Source: CADEED01 sp036677145 | GTDB lineage: Bacteria > Pseudomonadota > Gammaproteobacteria > Steroidobacterales > Steroidobacteraceae | Direction: 5' to 3' | DNA: 64,000 nt | Assembly (NCBI GenBank): GCA_036677145.1 | Contig: JAKFFF010000011.1 | Location: 1-64,000 of the forward strand | Part shown: piece after piece, positions 57,927 to 64,000 of the stretch | How positions within the stretch are numbered: position 1 is the stretch's first letter | How the letters are laid out: each line of letters opens with the position of its first letter | Notes under the pieces: generated by a model | Seen by the model: the letters and a program-made list of their open reading frames with translations, nothing else | Database searches by the model: none | What the model was told of the DNA's origin: nothing | Translations under genes and position numbers: made by a program

Positions 57927-59564
57927 TTAGCTGCTAACACGAGTTGACAGGCCATCGCGCAGCATTTCTCGCGCCGCGTTGTGTCCCGGAATTCCAGTGA
58001 CTCCGCCGCCCGGATGTGCGCCCGAGCCGCACAAGTACAGATTTTTCAGCGGAGTGCGATAGTCACCGTAACCTAACATCGGGCGCGCGGCCCACAATTG
58101 ATCGAGTCCTAACGCGCCGTGAAAGATGTCGCCGCCAGCTAGGCCGAGTTTTTCTTCGAGATCCAGCGGGCTCAAACTCGAGTGTCCGACCACGAGCGAG
58201 CGGAAACCGGGCGCGTATTCTTCGATGACGTCGAATATCAGGTCGATCGCGCGCGTTTTTTCCTGACGCCAGTCGCGGCCGTCCGGCAAGTTGTAGGAGA
58301 AATGCTGACAGAATAACGAGGCGACGTGAGCGCCCCGCGGCGCGAGGGAATCGTCGAGCGTCGAGGGAATCAGCATCTCCACGATGGGTCGCCGTGACAT
58401 GCCGTCGATGCGCGCTTCCGCGAACGCGCGGTCCATGTAGCCGAGCGAAGGAGCGAGAATGATTCCGGAACCGAGGTGCGCGCCGTTGTCGTTGGACGGC
58501 GCGGCCGCGAATTTTGGCAATGCCGAAAGTGCGACGTTCATGCGGAACGTCGCGGAGCCCACACGCAGCCGCTCGATGCGTCCCCGGAATTCCTCGGGCA
58601 GATCCGCGTCGGCGAGCAGTTTCAGGTAGAGCGGCTTTGGTCCGAGGTTCGCCGCGAAGGTGTTGCCTTCGATGACGCGTCCGTCTTCGAGCTCGATGCC
58701 GGTGGCGATGACACCGCGCGTCACGATGCGTTTGACGGGCGCGTCGGTTTCCAGGTGCACTCCGAGGCGGCGCGCTTCCGCGGCCATCGCCTGCGTGATC
58801 GCACCCATGCCGCCGATCGCATGTCCCCACACGCCGGACTTGCCATTCACCTCGCCGAAGACGTGATGCAGCAGGACGTAGCCGCTGCCCGGCGTGTACG
58901 GACTCGCATAGTTTCCGACCACCGCGTCGAATCCGAAGAGTGCCTTTACCGCGTCGGTCTCGAACCAGTGATCTAACAAGTCGCCGGCGCTGCGCGTGAA
59001 CAGTTCGTGGATGTCGCGCTGCACCGCGGCCGGCAACTTGCGGAAATGGCGGCCGAGCTGCAGCGTGCTCCACAGGTCGCGCAGACGGCGTGGATCCGCC
59101 GGCGGCGTTTCGAGCAGTTGCGCGCGCAGCACTTCGACCGCCGCGTCGAGCATCTTGTAGTAGGCGGGCAGACGGTCCGCGTCGCGCGGCGAGAACCCGC
59201 GCACCGCCGCGAGCGTGCGCGCGCTATCCGGACCGGCGGTCAACGCGCGGCCGTCGGGCAGGGGCAGGAAGTTCTGCATGGGCCGCTCGAGCACCTTGAG
59301 CCCGTGTTCGGCCAGTCGCAGGTCGCGAATCACCTTGGGGTTGAGCAGGCTCACCGTGTAGCTGGCGGTGGAGTTGCGGAAACCGGGGTGGAACTCCTCG
59401 GTCACGGCGGCCCCGCCCAGGATGCCGCGGCGCTCGAATACGCCCACGGAGAGGCCCTGCCGGGCCAGGTAGCAGGCGCAGGTGAGGCCGTTGTGGCCAC
59501 CGCCAATGACGACCACATCGAAGCGGGTTTTCGTGCTTGACCTGTATGAATTCACAGTGTACAA
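57927..59564 (-). CDS. FAD-dependent oxidoreductase (phytoene dehydrogenase/PYROXD2-like)
   Basis: This 545-residue protein has the dinucleotide-binding motif DVVVIGGGHNGLTCACYLAR at the N-terminus. It also has RRGILGGAAVTEEFHPGF and the C-terminal FAD segment LYLCGSGAHPGGGVTGIPGHN, typical of carotenoid-desaturase-like amine oxidases such as PYROXD2. Substrate unknown; no carotenoid genes are near. The only plausible starts are TTG 59564 and GTG 59555, both touching the LexA box, so SOS control is possible. It is divergent from lexA. Confidence 0.88.
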   Translation of the reverse strand: MYTVNSYRSSTKTRFDVVVIGGGHNGLTCACYLARQGLSVGVFERRGILGGAAVTEEFHPGFRNSTASYTVSLLNPKVIRDLRLAEHGLKVLERPMQNFLPLPDGRALTAGPDSARTLAAVRGFSPRDADRLPAYYKMLDAAVEVLRAQLLETPPADPRRLRDLWSTLQLGRHFRKLPAAVQRDIHELFTRSAGDLLDHWFETDAVKALFGFDAVVGNYASPYTPGSGYVLLHHVFGEVNGKSGVWGHAIGGMGAITQAMAAEARRLGVHLETDAPVKRIVTRGVIATGIELEDGRVIEGNTFAANLGPKPLYLKLLADADLPEEFRGRIERLRVGSATFRMNVALSALPKFAAAPSNDNGAHLGSGIILAPSLGYMDRAFAEARIDGMSRRPIVEMLIPSTLDDSLAPRGAHVASLFCQHFSYNLPDGRDWRQEKTRAIDLIFDVIEEYAPGFRSLVVGHSSLSPLDLEEKLGLAGGDIFHGALGLDQLWAARPMLGYGDYRTPLKNLYLCGSGAHPGGGVTGIPGHNAAREMLRDGLSTRVSS

Positions 59565-59565
59565 A
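59537..59565 (+). promoter_or_regulatory. lexA promoter with embedded LexA (SOS) box
   Basis: The palindrome CTGT-ATGAATTC-ACAG at 59542-59557 is a perfect CTGT-N8-ACAG LexA box. It lies between TTGACC (59537-59542) and TACAAA (59560-59565), 17 bp apart, a promoter for lexA that bound LexA would block. The box also overlaps the start region of the divergent oxidoreductase gene. Confidence 0.88.
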
Positions 59566-59614
59566 TCCTCAGCCCCGGATCTTTTGAACGATCCTTCTTT
59601 AAAGGGAATCCGCC

Positions 59615-60232
59615 ATGTCCGATCTCACACCGCGCCAAACCGAAATCCTGCGCCTCATCCAGCGCCAAATTAACGAAACCGGCATGCCGCCCACCCGTGC
59701 GGAGATCGCCGGCGAACTCGGGTTCAAGTCTCCCAACGCCGCCGAAGAACACCTGCGTGCACTGGCGCGCAAGGGCGTCATTTCGCTCGTGCCGGGCGCT
59801 TCGCGCGGCATCAAGCTCATGGACACCATGCGCGAGCAGCTCGGGCTGCCCCTCATCGGCCGCGTCGCCGCGGGTCGTCCCATTCTCGCCGAAGAGAACA
59901 TCGAAGCGCGCCTCGACATCGATCCTTCGATCTTCCAGCCCAAGCCGCATTACCTGCTGAAGGTCGTCGGCATGTCGATGAAGGATGCCGGCATTCTCGA
60001 TGGCGACCTGGTGGCCGTGCATCGTACGCCCGAGGTGCGCAACCGGCAGATCATCGTGGCGCGTCTCGAAAACGAGGTCACGGTCAAACGCTACAAACAG
60101 GAAGGCCCGGTCGTGTGGCTGCTGCCCGAGAACGCGGACTTCGAACCCATCAAGGTCAACATCAAGGAAGACCCGCTCATCATCGAAGGCGTGGTGGTCG
60201 GAGTGCTTCGCAGAGGCAAAGCTCTGTCGTGA
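59615..60232 (+). CDS. lexA: LexA repressor
   Basis: This 205-residue SOS repressor has an N-terminal winged helix (LTPRQTEILRLIQRQINETG, PPTRAEIAGELGFKSPNAAE). The C-terminal peptidase domain has the cleavage site A86-G87 in GRVAAGRPI, nucleophile S121 in GMSMKDAG and general base K158 in VTVKRYK. All residues for RecA-stimulated self-cleavage are intact. The helix sequence fits recognition of CTGT-N8-ACAG boxes, one of which precedes the gene. Confidence 0.98.
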   Translation: MSDLTPRQTEILRLIQRQINETGMPPTRAEIAGELGFKSPNAAEEHLRALARKGVISLVPGASRGIKLMDTMREQLGLPLIGRVAAGRPILAEENIEARLDIDPSIFQPKPHYLLKVVGMSMKDAGILDGDLVAVHRTPEVRNRQIIVARLENEVTVKRYKQEGPVVWLLPENADFEPIKVNIKEDPLIIEGVVVGVLRRGKALS

Positions 60233-60270
60233 TCCGTCGTCGTTTCCGATAACTCCTCCAGGGCACCGTC

Positions 60271-60654
60271 ATGTTGTTAGGGTTGCGTACCGCCATTTAC
60301 CACACCCCGGATATCACCGAGGGCAAGCTCTGGTACACGCGAGTGCTGGGCGCCGCGCCGTATTTCGACCAGCCGTTCTACGTGGGCTTCAATGTCGGCG
60401 GCTTCGAGCTGGGTCTCACGCCCGATGGTGGTCCGGACGCCAGGACCGTGGTCGGCGCTTACTGGGGCGTGAAGGACATCGCCGCCGCGCATGCGCGGCT
60501 GCTCGAACTCGGCGCCGTGCCGCGCACCGAGATCCAGGACGTGGGCGAGGGGATTCGTATGGCCGACGTGCTCGATCCTTTCGGCAACGTGCTCGGCATC
60601 ATCGAAAACCCGCATTTCAAACCCACTCCTTCAAACGCAGGTTCCGTGCAATGA
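60271..60654 (+). CDS. VOC-family (glyoxalase-like) protein
   Basis: This 127-residue protein with the paired beta-alpha-beta3 layout of VOC proteins has LRTAIYHTPDITEGKLWYTR, FYVGFNVGGFELGL and a C-terminal DPFGNVLGIIENP. One His and one or two Glu are positioned as possible metal ligands. Enzymatic role unknown (dioxygenase, glyoxalase or resistance types exist). It starts 38 bp after lexA with no promoter or terminator visible between. The next gene overlaps it (ATGA), suggesting one transcript. Confidence 0.88.
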   Translation: MLLGLRTAIYHTPDITEGKLWYTRVLGAAPYFDQPFYVGFNVGGFELGLTPDGGPDARTVVGAYWGVKDIAAAHARLLELGAVPRTEIQDVGEGIRMADVLDPFGNVLGIIENPHFKPTPSNAGSVQ

Positions 60655-61070
60655 ACCGCGCCATGGGCAGTTTCGAGGTCAGTCTGCAGCCGCTGCCGAA
60701 CACGGAAGTGTCCGGTGATGCATTGCTGGGGCGAAAGCTGCTTCTCAAGAAATTCAGCGGCGATCTTTCCGCTTCCGCGCGTGGACAGATGTTGTCGGCC
60801 GGCACCGCCATGAAAGGTTCCGCGGCCTACGTGGCCATCGATCAGGTCACGGGCGAGCTCGCGGGACGTAAAGGCAGTTTCGTGCTGCAACACTCGGGCA
60901 GCATGAATCGCGGCGTACCCACGCTGTCGATCATGGTCGTGCCCGATTCGGGCACCGGTGAGCTGGCGGGCCTTACGGGCACGCTCAGCGTCAACATCAT
61001 CGACGGCCAGCATTTCTACGATTTCCTTTATTCCCTTCCCGAGCAGGCACGGCTCAAGGCAACGGGTTGA
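60651..61070 (+). CDS. DUF3224 protein
   Basis: This 139-residue protein is entirely beta-strand-like: GSFEVSLQPLP, KGSAAYVAIDQVTGELAGRK, GSFVLQHSGSMNRG and a closing TGTLSVNIIDGQHFYDFLY. This is the DUF3224 allene-oxide-cyclase-like barrel pattern. The function is unknown. It overlaps the VOC gene and lies 30 bp before imuA, within the presumptive SOS operon. Confidence 0.87.
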   Translation: MNRAMGSFEVSLQPLPNTEVSGDALLGRKLLLKKFSGDLSASARGQMLSAGTAMKGSAAYVAIDQVTGELAGRKGSFVLQHSGSMNRGVPTLSIMVVPDSGTGELAGLTGTLSVNIIDGQHFYDFLYSLPEQARLKATG

Positions 61071-61100
61071 AATGGAGGGGTTGAACCCGCCGCATCTTTC

Positions 61101-61742
61101 ATGTCAGTCACACACGACAAGCAACTGCAAGAGTTGCTCGCCCACCCGTCGGTGTGGCGCGGGCGCAGTCGCGCCGCGCTGGAAACGCTGCCCACCGGAT
61201 TCCCCGCGCTCGATGCAGGCCTTCCGGGCGGAGGCTGGCCGCGTCATGGTCTCGTAGAAATTCTCACGCCGGAGCTAGGCGTCGGCGAGCTCTATCTACT
61301 CCTGCCCGCGCTTGCCACCCTGTCGCGGATGATGCCCGCGCGCTGGTGCACATGGATCTGCCCGCCGCACGAGCCCTTCGCGCCGGCGCTCGCGACTCAT
61401 GGCGTCACGCTCGACCGCATCCTCGTCGTGCGCACGCATCTGCCGCTGTGGGCGCACGAACAGGCATTGCGCTCGGGCGCCTGCGAGGCGGCGCTCGCAT
61501 GGCTGCCGCGCGCTTCCGCGCGCGCCATCCGTCGCCTGCAGCTTGCGGCCGAGCAGGGACGCACGCTCGGCGTGTTGTACCGCAGCCAGCGATTCGCGCA
61601 TGAAGCCTCGCCGGCCATGTTGCGCGTGATGCTCGAACCGCTCGCGCGGCCGGGCGTACACGGAGCACGGGTGAGTCTGCTCAAGAGCCGTGGCGGCAGT
61701 CGCGAGCCCATTGAACTCATGTGGGCCGCGGCCGCGGCGTGA
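61101..61742 (+). CDS. imuA: translesion synthesis accessory protein ImuA
   Basis: This 213-residue RecA-like protein (SulA/ImuA family) opens with VWRGRSRAALETLPTGFPAL and contains GGGWPRHGLVEIL in place of a Walker A loop. It lacks the full ATPase motif. ImuA works with ImuB and DnaE2 in SOS mutagenesis in Caulobacter and others, and binds RecA in some species. The three genes follow in the classical order. The start at ATG 61101 has no good ribosome-binding site. Confidence 0.93.
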   Translation: MSVTHDKQLQELLAHPSVWRGRSRAALETLPTGFPALDAGLPGGGWPRHGLVEILTPELGVGELYLLLPALATLSRMMPARWCTWICPPHEPFAPALATHGVTLDRILVVRTHLPLWAHEQALRSGACEAALAWLPRASARAIRRLQLAAEQGRTLGVLYRSQRFAHEASPAMLRVMLEPLARPGVHGARVSLLKSRGGSREPIELMWAAAAA

Positions 61743-61752
61743 AGGGGGTTGC

Positions 61753-63420
61753 ATGCACCCCCGCGCATACAGGCTGGTTTTTCCCGACCCGGGGCCGAAG
61801 AAGACGCCGTCCGTTTTACGGGTGCGGCCGGCGTCGCCTCCGCCCCGGGGGCCGGGACCCGAAGACAATCAGGCTGCACTCGCGCTGGAGCCGCGCGAGT
61901 TGTGGATCGCCGCACACGTGTCGCAGTTGCCGCTCGCCGCGCTGCGTTCGCCCGCACGCGCCGCGCCGCTGGTCGTCATCGATCCCGACGATCACAACCG
62001 GCGCATCGTCGCTGCGGACCCCCAAGCCCAGGCCGCGGGAGTGCGGCCGGGCATGACGCTCGGCGCGGCGCTGGCCGCCGCGCCGCACATCGATGCGCAG
62101 GCGCGCAATGTGACGCGCGAGCAGGAGCTCATGCAGCACCTGGCGGCCGTCGCGGCGGAGTTCACGCCACTCGTGTCGCTCGAGGCTCCCGATGGGTTGT
62201 TGCTGGAAATCAAACCCAGCATCCGGCTGTTTGGCGGCTTGCGCGAGTTGTGCCGCCGGTTGCGCGCGGCGTGTCTTGCGCATCCGGTGCTGATGCAGGC
62301 ACAGGTGCAACCGCGGTTCACGCTCGCGCCGACGGCGCTCGCGGCGCTCGCGGCCGCGCGCGCGGGTGCGCGCTGTTTCATCACCGATTCGCGCCAGTTG
62401 CCCGCGCGGCTCAAGCCGCTGCCGCTCGAAGTGCTGCGCTGGCCCGACGAAGAAAACGCGCGCCTCGCGGCGATGGGTGTGCGCACGCTGGGTGAGCTCA
62501 TGCGTTTGCCACGCGCGGGATTCGCGAAGCGCTTCGGCCCCACGCAGCTCGCGGATCTCGACCGGCTGCTGGGCCGGCGTGCCGAACCGCGCCGCCGGGT
62601 CGCGCGCCGCGAGCGTTATCGCGGGCAACTCGATCTCGATCACGAGATCACGGATCACGAACGCATCCTGCAGGCGCTCGCGCCGCTGATCGCCGAACTC
62701 GAGGATTTTCTGCGCGCGCGCCAGCGTGGCATCACCGCGCTGCAATGCCGGTTCCACCATTACCGCGCCGCGCCCACTGTCTGCACGCTGCGGCTCGCCG
62801 CACCCGAGGCGGATGCCGGACGGTTGACAGCGCTGTTGCGGGAGCGCCTGGCGTCGATCGCGTTGCCCGAGCCCGTGCGCCGTTGCGAATTGCGCAGCGG
62901 CCCGCTCACCACGCGCGCGAGCGTCAGCCGGTCGCTGTGGTCCCCGGGCGAGCGCGGTCATGCGGGCGCGGGGGAAATGCCGGCACTCGTCGAACAACTC
63001 CGCGCGCGGCTCGGCATGAATGCCGTATACGGGCTGTGTCACGTGCCCGAGCACCGCCCGGAAAACGCCTGGCGCGCGAAACGGGGGACAGATCTGTTTA
63101 TCGACGATAAAGGGAACCCGGCATCCGGGGGCGCTTCATCATCGATGAATAAAGCTGTCCCGCTTTTTTTCTTTCACCGTCCGCTGTGGTTGCTGCAGAC
63201 GCCGCAGCTGCTCGCTGCGCGCCGCGGCCGGCCGCTGTATCGCGGCGCGCTCGAGATCCTCGGCGGCCCGGAGCGCATCGAGAGCGGGTGGTGGGATGGG
63301 GCGGATGTGATGCGGGACTACTACGTGGCGCGCGATGGCCGCGGCGCGCGGCTGTGGATCTATTGCCAGGGCGAAAACGCGGCTACGCGCGAGTGGTTCC
63401 TGCACGGGATCTTCGGATGA
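61753..63420 (+). CDS. imuB: ImuB, catalytically inactive Y-family polymerase homologue
   Basis: This 555-residue Y-family homologue links ImuA, DnaE2 and the sliding clamp. The N-terminal palm (ELWIAAHVSQLPLAAL ... FTPLVSLEAPDGLLLEIKPS) lacks the three acidic residues of active polymerases. The helix-hairpin-helix region ARLAAMGVRTLGELMRLP follows, then a little-finger-like domain and the ImuB C-terminal region (RPLWLLQTPQ). The linker at about residues 444-471 is encoded by an inserted 81-bp palindromic element. Start at ATG 61753 (GTG 61690 would overlap imuA). Confidence 0.94.
   Translation: MHPRAYRLVFPDPGPKKTPSVLRVRPASPPPRGPGPEDNQAALALEPRELWIAAHVSQLPLAALRSPARAAPLVVIDPDDHNRRIVAADPQAQAAGVRPGMTLGAALAAAPHIDAQARNVTREQELMQHLAAVAAEFTPLVSLEAPDGLLLEIKPSIRLFGGLRELCRRLRAACLAHPVLMQAQVQPRFTLAPTALAALAAARAGARCFITDSRQLPARLKPLPLEVLRWPDEENARLAAMGVRTLGELMRLPRAGFAKRFGPTQLADLDRLLGRRAEPRRRVARRERYRGQLDLDHEITDHERILQALAPLIAELEDFLRARQRGITALQCRFHHYRAAPTVCTLRLAAPEADAGRLTALLRERLASIALPEPVRRCELRSGPLTTRASVSRSLWSPGERGHAGAGEMPALVEQLRARLGMNAVYGLCHVPEHRPENAWRAKRGTDLFIDDKGNPASGGASSSMNKAVPLFFFHRPLWLLQTPQLLAARRGRPLYRGALEILGGPERIESGWWDGADVMRDYYVARDGRGARLWIYCQGENAATREWFLHGIFG
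63083..63163. repeat. 81-bp quasi-palindromic REP/MITE-like element inside imuB
   Basis: From GGGGGACAG (63083) to CTGTCCCGC (63163) the sequence folds back on itself around position 63123. By hand, 29 of 40 opposed positions pair by Watson-Crick rules and two more as G-T. The centre is a CCCGG-cat-CCGGG hairpin. It is 81 bp, a multiple of three, and reads through in the imuB frame. It is also more AT-rich than the flanks. GGGGACAG...CTGTCCC tips are common in REP-type elements. Confidence 0.75.
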
Positions 63421-64000
63421 AAGCGGAGCCCCCATACGCCGAGTTGCACTGTCTCAGCAACTTCTCGTTCCTGCGCGGCGCGTCGCACGCGGAGGAACTC
63501 ATCGCCTGCGCGAAAGAGCTCGGTTACGTGGCGCTCGCGATCACCGACGAGTGTTCGCTGGCGGGTGTGGTGCGCGCGCATTCGGCCGCGAAGAAACACG
63601 GCGGCATCAAACTACTCATCGGCGCGGAATTCACGCTCGACTGCGGCCTGCGGATGGTTCTCATCGCGCGCAACCGCGCGGGGTACGGGCGGTTGTCGCG
63701 GCTCATCACGCGCGGCCGGCGCAAGGCGCAGAAGGGCAGTTACTCGCTCGCGCGCGCCGACGTCGAGGAATTCGTGGCCGATGGCGCCGAGCCTAAGCCG
63801 GGTGAAACCGTGGGTGAGGGCACGCTCGCATTGTGGCTGCCGTCGCTGTTCCGCGAAGACGCGTTGGCGCGCGGCCCGGACGATGCGCCCATACCGGATG
63901 CGGCGTCGCAGGGCGAGTGGCTGCGCGCGCATTTCGCGCGCCGCGCGTGGATCGCGGTGGAACTCATGCGCGACGGACGCGATCGCCCACGGCTCGCCGC
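63417..64000 (+). CDS. dnaE2: error-prone DNA polymerase DnaE2 (partial, N-terminal PHP domain)
   Basis: The first 194 residues of a C-family polymerase are present. YAELHCLSNFSFLRGASHAE is the typical DnaE2 start, with ALAITDECSLAGVVRAHSAA following in the PHP domain. DnaE2 carries out translesion synthesis with ImuB during the SOS response. The ATG overlaps the imuB stop (ATGA at 63417), and the gene runs off the window. Confidence 0.95.
   Translation, partial: MKAEPPYAELHCLSNFSFLRGASHAEELIACAKELGYVALAITDECSLAGVVRAHSAAKKHGGIKLLIGAEFTLDCGLRMVLIARNRAGYGRLSRLITRGRRKAQKGSYSLARADVEEFVADGAEPKPGETVGEGTLALWLPSLFREDALARGPDDAPIPDAASQGEWLRAHFARRAWIAVELMRDGRDRPRLA

Noticed and set aside
1..64000. tRNA, rRNA, CRISPR, prophage or transposase genes
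   Set aside because: None recognised on either strand; the only mobile-like sequence is the 81-bp palindrome in imuB.

Overview
The window is a GC-rich bacterial chromosome segment, densely coding on both strands, with no rRNA, tRNA, insertion sequence, prophage or CRISPR array that I could recognise. Gene content and order point to a gammaproteobacterium. The evidence is the sdhCDAB-sdhE-ygfX block, rpoE-rseA-rseB running into lepA-lepB-rnc-era-recO-pdxJ-acpS, two LolC/E permeases with LolD, exbBD-msbA-lpxK-kdsB, and yceD-rpmF-plsX-fabH. The imuA-imuB-dnaE2 cassette, the SDHAF4-like gene and the exbBD-msbA linkage suggest a Xanthomonadales/Nevskiales/Steroidobacter-type lineage. That placement is inference.

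Layout. 1-5425: the end of an unknown gene, ygfZ (minus strand), then a complete succinate dehydrogenase locus with both kinds of assembly factor. 5498-8209: the envelope-stress sigma factor RpoE, its regulators RseA and RseB, and a thioredoxin-fold protein, preceded by a probable sigma-E promoter. 8289-18767: a long, tightly overlapped housekeeping run (lepA, an unusual lepB, DUF4845, rnc, era, recO, pdxJ, acpS, an exonuclease, rlmD, nagZ), followed by a PAS/degenerate-GGDEF protein. 19691-24874 (minus): mfd, csiV and two small secreted proteins. 25019-36735: lipoprotein sorting (Lol), ComEC, a TonB-type motor (ExbBD), and lipid A/LPS synthesis and export (msbA, lpxK, kdsB). 36743-41334 (minus): a TPR-GGDEF cyclase, a lipoprotein and a PKD-HExxH lipoprotein. 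41495-46656: a low-molecular-weight tyrosine phosphatase, RNase E with a 402-bp upstream region, RluC and Maf. 46702-49531: the yceD-rpmF-plsX-fabH operon behind a clear sigma-70 promoter. 49536-55533: a four-gene two-component cassette and a divergent histidine kinase. 55676-57748: an ammonium transporter and an OprI-like lipoprotein on either side of a strong bidirectional terminator. 57927-64000: a LexA box between an FAD oxidoreductase and lexA, followed by two accessory genes and the imuA-imuB-dnaE2 mutagenesis cassette, which is cut by the window end.

The most unusual items are: (1) a signal peptidase I whose N-terminal two-helix membrane module is present four times in tandem; (2) an 81-bp quasi-palindromic REP/MITE-like element inserted in frame in the linker of imuB; (3) a LexA box inside a divergent promoter, with a possible SOS operon that also holds a VOC protein and a DUF3224 protein; (4) several signalling or nuclease domains that have lost their catalytic residues (GGDEF, HD-GYP-like, ComEC beta-lactamase domain); (5) a recurring octamer TTGTTAGG, mostly encoding Leu-Leu-Gly with an otherwise rare TTA codon. 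All functions are assigned from reading the sequence; no database search was run.
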